Origin: G965218495 sp965262785
Lineage (GTDB): Bacteria; Bacteroidota; Rhodothermia; Rhodothermales; Bin80
Length of the DNA stretch: 64,000 nucleotides
Reading direction: 5' to 3'
NCBI GenBank assembly: GCA_965262785.1
Contig: OZ253559.1
Span: 1,736,001-1,800,000, forward strand
Part shown: one piece after another, positions 9,874 to 18,562 of the stretch
How the letters are laid out: each line of letters begins with the position of its first letter
Position numbering within the stretch: the first letter of the stretch is position 1
Translations under genes and position numbers: made by a program
The notes under the pieces: model-generated
The model's database searches: none
Seen by the model: the letters and a program-made list of their open reading frames with translations, nothing else
What the model was told of the DNA's origin: nothing

Positions 9874-10677
9874 ATGACAACAAAGACGATTAGTATTCTG
9901 GGATGCGGCTATCTGGGACTTCCGGTTGCTGAGGCCCTAGTGGCAAAGGGGTGGCGCGTTCGCGGATCCACAACCCGCGAAAACAGGTTGGCTATGTTAC
10001 TTGCTGCTGGCATTGAGCCCTATCTACTGCGACTAACTCCGGAGTTGCAGGGCAGGGCGCTGCAAGATTTCTTTCGATCGGAATACCTGCTGCTGAACTT
10101 TCCGCCGGGCCGGCGGCGTCCCGATGTGGAAGCTTTTTTGCCAGCTGCGATTGATGCCATCATCCCCCACATGGATGGGACGCGTCAGGTAGTGTTTGCA
10201 AGCTCTACGAGCGTTTATGCAGAGGGTTGCGTGGACGAAACGGCCTCAAGTGTGCCACCCACAGGCTCGGGCCGCGCGCTTCTTGGCGCGGAAGCGCGTC
10301 TGGCGGCATGCAGCGGCTTCAGCACAACCGTGTTGCGATTTGGTGGGCTCTATGGCTACACGCGCCAGCCTGGGAGATTTGTTCGATCTATACCAAACGG
10401 CGCAGCACGTGTCAACATGGTGCACCGCGATGATGCCGTAGCCGTGACGGTGCGCGTGCTGGACGAGCCTGTAACGGGCGGGCTCTTCAACGTTGTAGCG
10501 GACCAGCATCCCAGAAAGGATGACTTCTATGGTCGGACAGCGGCTTGGCTTGGAATGGCGCCACCGCGCGTAACGTACGATGCCACACGCCCCGGTAAGT
10601 GCGTAAGTAATGCCAAGCTTGTACAGCGTCTTGGCTACCGCTTTATTCACCCTGATCCCATGGTGCGTGCGCCATAG
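9874..10677 (+). CDS. NAD(P)-dependent SDR-family epimerase/dehydratase-like protein
   Basis: A 267-residue Rossmann-fold protein beginning ISILGCGYLGLPVAEALVAK, with the glycine-rich nucleotide-binding motif at residues 9-15. The extended-SDR block VVFASSTSVYAEG is present, but the usual YxxxK catalytic pair is not evident, as in the YeeZ-like branch. It could be a reductase, an epimerase relative or a non-catalytic binder. The C-terminus carries a typical extended-SDR region (GGLFNVVADQHPRKDDFY). Confidence 0.78.
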   Translation: MTTKTISILGCGYLGLPVAEALVAKGWRVRGSTTRENRLAMLLAAGIEPYLLRLTPELQGRALQDFFRSEYLLLNFPPGRRRPDVEAFLPAAIDAIIPHMDGTRQVVFASSTSVYAEGCVDETASSVPPTGSGRALLGAEARLAACSGFSTTVLRFGGLYGYTRQPGRFVRSIPNGAARVNMVHRDDAVAVTVRVLDEPVTGGLFNVVADQHPRKDDFYGRTAAWLGMAPPRVTYDATRPGKCVSNAKLVQRLGYRFIHPDPMVRAP

Positions 10678-10736
10678 ATCGGCAACTTGGAAGTGTCATT
10701 TTTGTACTATAAAGCTACGCGACCCTACAGGCCGAT

Positions 10737-11102
10737 ATGCTGAATCCACTTACGCAAGAAGAGCGGGACATACTGATGTACAAAGGGACCGAGCGCCCGT
10801 TTACAGGTGAGTATAATGACCACTACGAATCCGGCGTCTACCACTGCAAGGCTTGCGATGCACCGCTGTATCGGTCTGAGGCGAAGTTCAAGTCCGGATG
10901 TGGGTGGCCAAGCTTTGATGAAGAGATTCCAGGTGCGGTGGCCAATCAGATGGACCGCGACGGGCGCCGGACAGAAATCACCTGCAAGCGCTGTGGAGGT
11001 CACTTGGGACATGTTTTTACCGGCGAGCGCTACACGCCGAAGAACACGCGCCATTGCGTGAATTCGCTGTCGATGAAGTTTATACCCACCGAGGAGGCGT
11101 AG
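10737..11102 (+). CDS. msrB: Peptide-methionine (R)-S-oxide reductase
   Basis: Repairs methionine-R-sulfoxide in proteins using thioredoxin. At 121 residues it is a single-domain MsrB. Both zinc-binding CxxC pairs are present (CKAC at about 38-41 and CKRC at about 83-86), as are the substrate loop GCGWPSFDEEI and the catalytic segment RHCVNSLSMKF with the nucleophilic Cys. There is no signal peptide, so it is cytoplasmic. No msrA is adjacent. It starts 59 bases after the SDR gene on the same strand and may be co-transcribed. Confidence 0.95.
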   Translation: MLNPLTQEERDILMYKGTERPFTGEYNDHYESGVYHCKACDAPLYRSEAKFKSGCGWPSFDEEIPGAVANQMDRDGRRTEITCKRCGGHLGHVFTGERYTPKNTRHCVNSLSMKFIPTEEA

Positions 11103-11136
11103 CGCACTTGCAGCAACCGAGCTTAGGCCCGGCATG

Positions 11137-11219
11137 TGCCGGAGGTGGGACTCGAACCCACACATCCTTTCGGACACAGGTTCCTAAAACCTGCGCGTCT
11201 CCCATTCCGCCACTCCGGC
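11137..11219 (-). tRNA. tRNA-Leu (anticodon UAG)
   Basis: Read on the minus strand, the acceptor stem GCCGGAG pairs with CTCCGGC. The anticodon stem CAGGT/ACCTG encloses the loop TTTAGGA, giving anticodon TAG (complement of 11184-11186). A long variable arm and the T-arm GGGTTCGAGTCCC make it a class II leucine tRNA. The discriminator base is A, and CCA is not encoded. Confidence 0.95.
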
Positions 11220-11281
11220 ATGGGCCGCTCTATCGTAGTAACGAGCCGTTTGTTCCAATACGACACGCGCGGCCTCCCAAG

Positions 11282-12358
11282 TTGACTATACGTTTGGGAC
11301 TTCTTGTGGTGACTTGTCTGGCTGCCCCGGGGTACGCGCAGCAGCCAGCGCAGTGGAGCTTGGGGATGGCCCCGGAGGCAACGGTAGATAGCACGTGGCT
11401 GGAGAACATTCAACTGGGCGCGGTGCGAATCGGGCGCTGCGCCGCGACCTTTGTGACAGGGACCGGCCTGCTCGCCACCAGCTATGAATGTGCACGGCGC
11501 AACGTGCGCAGGGCATGGCGTGTTGAACACGTACCACTGGAGGAGGGCTTCTATGCGCCGGACCTCTTTGACGAGCGACGAGTGCCGGAGTTGTTCGCGG
11601 ACCAGCTCATTGACGTCCGCGAATTGACTGAGTACGCGCCTGCTGACACCATGTGGGAGGCTGAGGAAGGCCTCATGGTAAAAGAGGTGCGGGCCTTGGA
11701 AGACAGCACGCGCTTTCTGGCGTATACCTACCGGAGGTACGACGACATTCGGGTAGTCATGATGCCGGAGCGGTCCGTAGCCTCCTTTGGAGGAGATGCG
11801 GACGAGAGTACCTACCCGCGCTACAGCCTAGGTTTTGGGTTCTTGCGTGCCTACAACCGCACAGGTCATCCTGTGGTTGCCGAGACGTATTTGCCACTCA
11901 GCGGCGCCACCGTGGTGCCCGGTCAAGTGCTTTATAGCATTGGTATGAATGCTTCCGGGCCACAGGTTGCAGTCGGTATGGCCGAAGGGATGGCATACAA
12001 TGGCACTTGGGCGCCCCCGTCTACAACCCTCTTTGGGCTGTATGATCTGCACTATTCGCATGGTACGGGGACTTCGTGGGAGCTTCCCGATACGTGGCTT
12101 GCTGTGCGAGGCAGGATGGATCTATCCGCCCAGCTCAATGTTGCTGCCACCACCCCTTGCTCCGCCAACGGTGAGCCGCTGGTGAACGTGGACCTTGAAG
12201 TCGTGGCTATATCCTTTGATCGTGCAGGCGTTGAGGAGAACATACGTTGCATCGCCGCCGCGGGTGCCAGCATCTATGCGGTGCTTCGCTGGCGCTACGA
12301 GGCGGATGCCTTGGTTGCTGAACTGGAAAACGAAGGGCTGGAAGAGTATGTGGAATAG
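11282..12358 (+). CDS. Cap-less S46 peptidase homologue lacking catalytic His and Ser
   Basis: An exported protein of about 358 residues, clearly homologous to the downstream S46 peptidase but half its length. The signal peptide (LTIRLGLLVVTCLAAPGYAQ) points to a TTG start at 11282; the frame is open further upstream but crosses the tRNA locus. The His motif TNHHCAR is replaced by TSYECAR. The Asp region SFGGDADESTYPRY is kept. The GGNSGSP serine motif is replaced by CSANGEP. The roughly 300-residue helical cap is missing: VVPGQVLYSIGMNASG runs almost directly into AYNGTWAPPSTTLFGLYD. At the S1-specificity position it has Arg (FDRA) where its neighbour has Gly (FDGN). It looks like a pseudoenzyme. 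It overlaps the next gene by 11 bases. Confidence 0.82.
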   Translation: MTIRLGLLVVTCLAAPGYAQQPAQWSLGMAPEATVDSTWLENIQLGAVRIGRCAATFVTGTGLLATSYECARRNVRRAWRVEHVPLEEGFYAPDLFDERRVPELFADQLIDVRELTEYAPADTMWEAEEGLMVKEVRALEDSTRFLAYTYRRYDDIRVVMMPERSVASFGGDADESTYPRYSLGFGFLRAYNRTGHPVVAETYLPLSGATVVPGQVLYSIGMNASGPQVAVGMAEGMAYNGTWAPPSTTLFGLYDLHYSHGTGTSWELPDTWLAVRGRMDLSAQLNVAATTPCSANGEPLVNVDLEVVAISFDRAGVEENIRCIAAAGASIYAVLRWRYEADALVAELENEGLEEYVE

Positions 12359-14516
12359 TAGATTGGTCATAGCGGCCCTGATGCTGTTGGCTGGCTGTAA
12401 GGCCTCGCAAGAGGTTGCGGTGGTAACGCATCGGGCACCGCGCACTGACACGGCTCCACAGGTCGAGGTCCCGGCAGCCATAGTGTTCGATACGACAGCT
12501 GTGACTGCTGCCTATGGGCGCTTTGACGGTGGAAAGATGTGGACTTTTGACGATCCGCCTCTGGGCTATTTTGATGAGCGTTACGGGTTGCGTCCGGATT
12601 CGAGTTGGCTGGCCAAGGCGATGCGAGGAGCGCTGCGCTTTGGCCGCTCGTGCTCCGCCTCATTCGTTTCGCGACAGGGGCTGGTGATGACGAACCACCA
12701 CTGCGCGCGTGAGAGCATCACGAAGGTGAGCGCGGAGGACGAGGAGCTCATGAAGGATGGCTTCTTGGCAGAAACGCTCGCCGACGAGCGAAAGGTGCCC
12801 GACTTGCATGTAGAGCAGTTAGTCCAGATAGACGATGTCACTTCGAGTGTACACGCCGCCAGCAGGCGGGTTCGTGGAGACGACGAGCAGACACAGGCGC
12901 GTGCCATGAGGATTGCCGACATTGAGCGGCAGATGACCAGGGAGTTGGCGGCAGAGGATTCTTCGTTTCGCGTGGAGGTGGTGGAGCTATTCAGCGGCGG
13001 CCGCTATGCGGCCTATACGCTTCGTCGCTTCGACGACGTCCGATTGGTGATGGCACCCGAAAAGCGGCTGGGATACTATGGCGGTGATTCAGACAACTTC
13101 ACCTACCCGCGCTATGCGCTGGATATCTCTTTTTTTCGCGCATACGACAGGGACGGCAGGCCGCTGGAGACCGATGACTTCTACCGGTGGAGCGAGGACG
13201 GGACCCAGGAGGGCGACGTAGTATTCGTGGTTGGCAATCCAGGCTCTACGAGTCGCCTGGGGACGGCCGCCAGCCTTGAGCATGAGCGGGACTACACTTT
13301 GCCGCTGCAGATAGCATGGCTCGAAAAGCGCACTGCTGCACTTGAGCCATTCCAGGAAGATGGTGCGGCAGGGAATGCGTATTTCTCGCTGGTCAATAGC
13401 CTGAAGGCGCTGGCTGGGCAGTTGGAGGGCTTGAATGATGGTAGCCTGATGGCGCGTCGCAGAGCAGACGAAGTCCGACTTGGAGCAGCCGTGGCTGCAT
13501 CAGACTCCTTGTCAGAGATCTATGGCAGCCTTTTTAGGGATTTGGAAGAACTCCAAATCTCAAAGCGGTCAGAGATCAGCAGAGCAAGGGCATTTGCCTT
13601 CTTTGGCACGGCCCTGGGGTCCCGCGTGCTGACACGGGCCCTGTATGCCTACTACTACGCGACGTTGAAACGCCGTGGCTACACATCCGAGGAAGAATAT
13701 GCAAACATTCGCAAGGAGGCCATGGGTTTCGAAAGCCTTCCTGTCGAAGCGGAGGTTGCGCTCATTGCGCTACGCCTGCAAGACTTGCACGATGCACTTG
13801 GAGAAAACGACCCTTCCTTCCGCCGGATCACCAACGGCCTGCCGATTGACAGTGTAGCGGCGCAGATCATAGCTGGGACGGTTTTAGTGGACACAACCGG
13901 TCTTGATTCGCTCTTGGCTGGGAGCTACTTGGGTAGCAGCGATGCCAGCGTACCAATCATTGAAGTGCTGGCGCCGCTGGTGTTTACGGCCCAGGGTCAG
14001 GCGCAAAGTTTCAACAACCGTGAGGATTTGCTCGCAGCCCAGCTGGCGCAGTTGAAATTTACGCTTGATGGAACAGACGTGGCCCCGGATGCTTCCTTTT
14101 CGCTCCGCCTGGCTGATGGCAGGGTGAAGGGGTATGATTACAACGGCACTATTGCGCCGGCCTTTACCACATTCTATGGCCTTTATGACCACTACTACGC
14201 TTATCACGACTTTAGCCTGGAGTGGGACTTGCCTGAACGATGGTTGTCTCCCCCGGAGTCAATGGACTTGTCGGTGCCAATTAATTTGGTCAGCACCAAC
14301 GACATCACAGGTGGCAACTCGGGTTCGCCGCTCCTAAATACGGATCTCGAAATAGTGGGGCTCGTATTTGACGGAAACATCGAGTCGCTACCGAATGTGT
14401 ATGTGTTCTCTGACCGTGCCGCCCGTGCCGTTTCGGTGGATTCGCGTGGTATCCTCGAAGCGCTGGAACACATCTACGACGCGGACCGGCTCGTAGCTGA
14501 GGTTACACCCGAGTAG
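12348..14516 (+). CDS. S46-family dipeptidyl-peptidase, DPP7-type lipoprotein
   Basis: Removes dipeptides from the N-termini of peptides in the periplasm. The chosen ATG lies inside the end of the preceding gene and gives 722 residues, the normal S46 size; the signal peptide ends LLAGC, with Cys17 as a lipid anchor site. The chymotrypsin-like catalytic motifs are complete: TNHHCAR (residues 115-121), YYGGDSDNFTYPRY and GGNSGSPLLN. A long helical cap (about residues 320-580) lies between them. Eighteen residues after the catalytic Ser the sequence reads FDGN. Gly at this site is known from DPP7 (hydrophobic P1), while Arg marks DPP11 (Asp/Glu P1), so I infer DPP7-like specificity. Confidence 0.93.
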   Translation: MWNSRLVIAALMLLAGCKASQEVAVVTHRAPRTDTAPQVEVPAAIVFDTTAVTAAYGRFDGGKMWTFDDPPLGYFDERYGLRPDSSWLAKAMRGALRFGRSCSASFVSRQGLVMTNHHCARESITKVSAEDEELMKDGFLAETLADERKVPDLHVEQLVQIDDVTSSVHAASRRVRGDDEQTQARAMRIADIERQMTRELAAEDSSFRVEVVELFSGGRYAAYTLRRFDDVRLVMAPEKRLGYYGGDSDNFTYPRYALDISFFRAYDRDGRPLETDDFYRWSEDGTQEGDVVFVVGNPGSTSRLGTAASLEHERDYTLPLQIAWLEKRTAALEPFQEDGAAGNAYFSLVNSLKALAGQLEGLNDGSLMARRRADEVRLGAAVAASDSLSEIYGSLFRDLEELQISKRSEISRARAFAFFGTALGSRVLTRALYAYYYATLKRRGYTSEEEYANIRKEAMGFESLPVEAEVALIALRLQDLHDALGENDPSFRRITNGLPIDSVAAQIIAGTVLVDTTGLDSLLAGSYLGSSDASVPIIEVLAPLVFTAQGQAQSFNNREDLLAAQLAQLKFTLDGTDVAPDASFSLRLADGRVKGYDYNGTIAPAFTTFYGLYDHYYAYHDFSLEWDLPERWLSPPESMDLSVPINLVSTNDITGGNSGSPLLNTDLEIVGLVFDGNIESLPNVYVFSDRAARAVSVDSRGILEALEHIYDADRLVAEVTPE

Positions 14517-14806
14517 GCATGGGCTTCGCTGTTACCAGCGACGATCCATTCTGAAGGCCGATGGTGCTAGAATTATTCCGATCACCTTGCGGTGCTGGTG
14601 CGCTGGCGGGTAGCAACCGATTGCAGCGCTACGCTGTCCGCACGTTCGGCCGCTGCTTTGACCCATTTGAAGCCGTTTTCCGCGTTAGGTACGCGAAATA
14701 TGACCGGAGAGTCATTGCTCTTCGGCATTGGCATTGCGAACACGCACTTGCTGCAGTCTTAACTCTACTTCGCCGTGCGCCGTGAAAAGGCGCTTTCCTG
14801 TGGCGG
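14517..14806. other. Intergenic, no gene seen; hairpin before group II intron
   Basis: No protein-like frame. Just before the intron there is a small hairpin with GCGCC/GGCGC arms around GTGAAAA at about 14778-14794, followed by TTTCC. It may terminate the S46 operon and serve as part of the intron target. Confidence 0.4.
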
Positions 14807-15652
14807 GTGCGAATCCCGCCCAACATCTGTCGCTCCAGTTGGTAGCGGCTACAGCGTATTATGGAGGTAACAACATAGTATGAAGCACTGTGGTTAACGG
14901 GCTACGTGAGTAGCTTAGCGACCATGCGGGCCGGAACGTGAGTGAACGCTGAGCAGGCCCCGAAACGGGTGATGCGAGTGTCGACCTTCCGGTGATATGG
15001 GGAAGACCGCTGCGGCTCGGGAAGCGAGCGACAAAGGCACCGAGACCGACTCGCCGGGGTATTGGCGCTGGCACGCATGGAAGATCAGGAGAGTTGCAAC
15101 ACGGGAAGCCCTATTGGTGGTGTGGCACGCACCAACTGGAAGCTCTTTGAGCCAGGCCAGGCTGATAGGGTGGCGGAGTGGCCCGTATTACTGAAGACGC
15201 GGGGTAATGCCCGTCGAGGGAAGGGGCCGCAGGTGCGGAGCGGTGTTCAAAGGGTGAAAGGCCCCGGAAATAATGGCATAGCCTACCATCCGATCAGGGT
15301 CGGTGAATCCAGCGACACCACATGCGTAAGTGAAGGACCCGTAGGCCAGTCGCATTCTATGCGATGCTGGCGTACGGGGTTGTCAGGGCGTAAACAGGCC
15401 TGTCAACGCGTTATCCGCGGTATAGGGTGGCTGTAAGGAGCGTGTCGCTCCTTGCGTAGTGGAAGTCCTATGCGGCAGGAGAAGCGGTCCGAGTGCGAGT
15501 GGCATGATCCGCCTGGAGAGCCGGGTACGGGAAAACCGTACGCCCGGTTCGGTGGGCGGAAACACGGTGATGGAAGCCGGACTGAGGCCCGGAGCGAAAG
15601 CGACGGAATGGCCACCGGATCCTAAGGCAGGTGCGCCTCCCGCCGACCCTAC
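14807..15652 (+). mobile_element. ORF-less group II intron
   Basis: About 846 bases without a credible protein but with group II ribozyme features. The 5' end is GTGCG. Domain V at 15518-15550 is clear: GAGCCGGG pairs with CCCGGTTC, a CG bulge follows, and the upper stem TACGG/CCGTA is capped by a GAAA-type loop; the catalytic AGC is at 15519-15521. A domain VI-like stretch ends at CCGACCCTAC. The first 500 bases (GGAACGTGAGTGAACGC, GGCCCCGAAACGGG and neighbours) look like domain I. No reverse transcriptase is encoded, so mobility would need an enzyme in trans. Exact ends are estimates. Exon identity is unclear. Confidence 0.82.
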
Positions 15653-15707
15653 ATTTTATGACTCAAACAGTATAGGTGGACACATTCTCCACATATAAGA
15701 AAAGGGT

Positions 15708-17758
15708 GTACTCCCGCCTGGCTGGCACTACTTTTCTAACGCCGTGCGCCTGCCTTAGTCCTGGCGCACGTAGCGTTGCCGATGCAGGCTGGGCGTGACG
15801 CCGCAGATGCGCGCTATCTGAGCCAGCTCTGCCCTTGGGCGCTCGTCCTGCACGTTGACAATCACCTGGCCCTGGGTGTCCTTTACGGTTGTCATCACCC
15901 GTTGCCAGGCGCTCAGCTTCTGGCGAAGCGTCTTCCAGCTGGTGTGGATGTCTTGCGCCTTCAATCGGGTCCGGATCAGGTGCACGGCGTGATAGGCATA
16001 CACAGCTATACTGATGTGCGCTGCGATGCGTGCGTCCTTGCTGTGGTATAGCGGCCGCATCCCCAGTTCCGACTTCAACGAGCGGAAGGTGGCCTCCACC
16101 TCGGACAGCCGCCAATACGTGGCTACAATGTGCTTAAGGTCCCATCCCGTCTGACTGGTGCGCAGCACGTAGCCCCCCAGGGCCTCATCGGCCTCTTCCC
16201 ACTGCGTCTTGCGTGCAAACTTCACGGCCTTGGCGTTGGGGCCACTCCCTTCTACAACCGTCACTTCGTACTGATGAGATACGCGGGCATATCGCTCTTT
16301 TATGCGTCCGACCTGCTCTACGACCTTCTTGAGCCGCTTGGTATGGTAGGGCTTCTGCAGCCCTTCGTGCAGCGAGGTGAGGGCTGCTTCCAGTAGCGTG
16401 CGCCGGCGCTGGAGGATCTGCTCTTCCTTGTGCTTTCTGGCTTCGCTGACGGCATAGAGCAGCATCTCCTGCTTCTTTTGCTGCAACTGCCACACGCGTA
16501 CGGCGTGTCCAGCCTGCGTGGTCAGCGTACTGTCGGGCTCCCGCTCTGGCGGCAGGGGCCGCTTACCCCGGTGTACGCAGATCCAGTCGTAGCCCTGTTC
16601 TGCCAGCCAGGACACGTTTGCTTCCGTAGCGATCCCTGCATCCATGACCACCGTCGGCTTCTGGCCGTCCACGCTGGCGTTCAGACGCTCGATAGCGTCC
16701 TGCAGCGTGGCGGGCTCCGAGACGTTGCCGGGCAAGATCTCGCAGGTGCGCGGGAAGCCCGCGCCATCGAGCACCAGCCCGAGCGTCACCAGCGGACAAT
16801 CGGAACGCTTTTGCTTCGAACGTCCATAGGCCAGGTACTCGCCGTGCTGTCGGCCATGGTAATGGGTGTTGGTCAGGTCATAAAAAACAACGGTCTCCGG
16901 CAGGCTCAAGAGCGTCCGCTCCTTTTGGAAGAGCGCTTGCTGAATCGCCTGGTTGTGCTCCCAGAGCAGGTCCCCAATGCGATACAGCTTCGCTAACGAC
17001 ACTTTCCTGCCGGGGCGCAGTCCCAGCAGGTCCAGCGTCGTCGACCTGCTTTGCAACCACTGAAGCGTAGCCCGTTCGCTGTTGGGATGCAGCATGCGTG
17101 CGACCACCAGGGCTACGGCCAGACGCGCGTCGCGCTCCTTGGCGCCGGCCTGGATCAGCGTGTCTTTCAGTCCCAGATCCTCGAGCGCCTGAAGGCAGAC
17201 ACGCTCTGCGCCCACGCTGCGGGCATGCTCCGGGTGCTCAAGGGAGTCCATGTCCACCGTCATGACGCTGTCAGGCTCACCCTCCGGCTTCGCGTGTGCA
17301 CCTATGCCGCGTGCGCGCAGCTGCGCGACAATGGCTTCGGCCGTGTGCTGCAGGTCGGGATCGAACACGAGTGTCGGCTGCCCCTGCAACAAATTCTCTA
17401 TGTGAAGCACCAAGGTCCCCCACTGCTCACGGGGCGTGTCAAAGTGGACGCCCAGGTTCAGCAGGGTCGACTGGCGCACCTTCCCGCCGATGCGGTCGCT
17501 GCGTACCAGGCGGTAGCTGTGTCGCGCTTCGCCTTTCTTTGCGTGGGTCTTGGTCGCCCGTATGTACATGGTGTCTGCAGTTCAATGCCGACTCCAAGAT
17601 AGTGCATGGGCGCACCTGTAGCAAGTCCCCACCAACAATCCTGGCACTACAATGGCCTTTTTCAGCCGAATACGCTAAACTTCACGCATTCTTCACCATA
17701 TAGCCGAGAAATACGGCTGAAAAGGGGCTGAAAAGGGCGAAAAGTGGGCTGGGAGTAC
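15708..17758 (-). mobile_element. IS1634-family insertion sequence
   Basis: An element containing one transposase gene, bounded by GTACTCCC at the left and its complement GGGAGTAC at the right. Beyond these 8 bases the ends match poorly. No target duplication is evident, so the borders are approximate. The left border lies about 55 bases from the 3' end of the group II intron. Confidence 0.7.
15755..17569 (-). CDS. IS1634-family transposase
   Basis: A 604-residue DDE transposase of the IS4 superfamily (IS1634 group). The three acidic catalytic positions are visible in FYDLTNTHYHG, VVMDAGIATEANV and the YREK-like helix LSEVEATFRSLKSELGMRP, with a long insertion between the second Asp and the Glu. 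The N-terminus YIRATKTHAKKGEARHSYRL is typical of the family. The gene is full length and unbroken, so the element may be active. It is transcribed toward the group II intron. Confidence 0.93.
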   Translation of the reverse strand: MYIRATKTHAKKGEARHSYRLVRSDRIGGKVRQSTLLNLGVHFDTPREQWGTLVLHIENLLQGQPTLVFDPDLQHTAEAIVAQLRARGIGAHAKPEGEPDSVMTVDMDSLEHPEHARSVGAERVCLQALEDLGLKDTLIQAGAKERDARLAVALVVARMLHPNSERATLQWLQSRSTTLDLLGLRPGRKVSLAKLYRIGDLLWEHNQAIQQALFQKERTLLSLPETVVFYDLTNTHYHGRQHGEYLAYGRSKQKRSDCPLVTLGLVLDGAGFPRTCEILPGNVSEPATLQDAIERLNASVDGQKPTVVMDAGIATEANVSWLAEQGYDWICVHRGKRPLPPEREPDSTLTTQAGHAVRVWQLQQKKQEMLLYAVSEARKHKEEQILQRRRTLLEAALTSLHEGLQKPYHTKRLKKVVEQVGRIKERYARVSHQYEVTVVEGSGPNAKAVKFARKTQWEEADEALGGYVLRTSQTGWDLKHIVATYWRLSEVEATFRSLKSELGMRPLYHSKDARIAAHISIAVYAYHAVHLIRTRLKAQDIHTSWKTLRQKLSAWQRVMTTVKDTQGQVIVNVQDERPRAELAQIARICGVTPSLHRQRYVRQD

Positions 17759-18562
17759 CTGGTTTAGCCCCCCTTCGGCCACGGTTGGTTCCCAAAATGG
17801 CGAAGTCGGGTTAACTCCATTGCAACGTGGCTCAGTCCTGTGCGTTGCGGCAGGCTAAGCAGACCCGCTGCTGGACGCAAGCTCTGCTATTAACAAGGCG
17901 CGGTTCTCTTCGTAAGCAAATGGACCATGGTTCAGGAGTAACGAAATGGGTCGCAGTCATGTCGACCGCGCCATTGTCTTGCCTGTCGGGCGTTGCGGAC
18001 TCTGCGGCTTGGAGAAGCCCCGTTCCGTGTCCACAACCGTATGGCGTCTCGCTCATATGTCGTGGAGCGTCGCTTTAAAGGCATAGGCGATGACGGGCAG
18101 TCGCAACAGTCCGTTGGGTCGCACCGGCAGCGCCATGGAGTCTGGCTTCTGCTGGGCCCGGTCTCGCTTTGCCGCTCACAAACGAAGGCCACCAGGGAGC
18201 GCCCCGGGCCCGCCATTGCGCCGTAGCTACATGACTAGTGATGTCCTGACTGGTTAAACTGAATCGTGAGGGCGGCACCGGAATGTGCTTGCATGATTTT
18301 TGCGTCAAGTAGTGAGCGCACGCCTTGGTCCGCTGCGTTTGTGCGAATCAGGAACTGCTGCATTGCGATGTGCGCGATTGCGCCAGCATGTCTGGGGATT
18401 TGGACCTCTGCAATAGCGTTACCGTTGCCGCTCAAGACCCATAGGTGAACATTCGAAGACCACGGCTTCGGAATCTTGGCTCAGAGCAACGTACTTTGGT
18501 TAGCAAGCGTTGAATGCCACCATTAGTAACAGGTCAGCAATCGACCCGATTAAAGCGCTTTT
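17759..18562. other. Intergenic stretch with a possible decayed coding remnant
   Basis: No complete gene. A minus-strand frame at 18235-18480 reads like the end of a protein (NVHLWVLSGNGNAIAEVQIP, then AHIAMQQFLIRTNAADQGVR). It vaguely resembles the final blade of the beta-propeller proteins found elsewhere in the window, but a stop closes it upstream. The remainder shows nothing recognisable. Confidence 0.35.

Noticed and set aside
11054..11281. Longer start for the cap-less S46 protein
   Set aside because: The extension overlaps msrB and runs through the tRNA-Leu on the other strand. The signal peptide starts at 11282.
14800..14825. tRNA T-arm-like hairpin GGCGGG-TGCGAAT-CCCGCC
   Set aside because: No acceptor, D or anticodon arms surround it, and the loop is not TTCGA. 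It overlaps the intron 5' end.
15062..15436. Open frame inside the group II intron region as a possible reverse transcriptase
   Set aside because: It is 124 codons with no YADD or other reverse transcriptase motif; the sequence reads as ribozyme.
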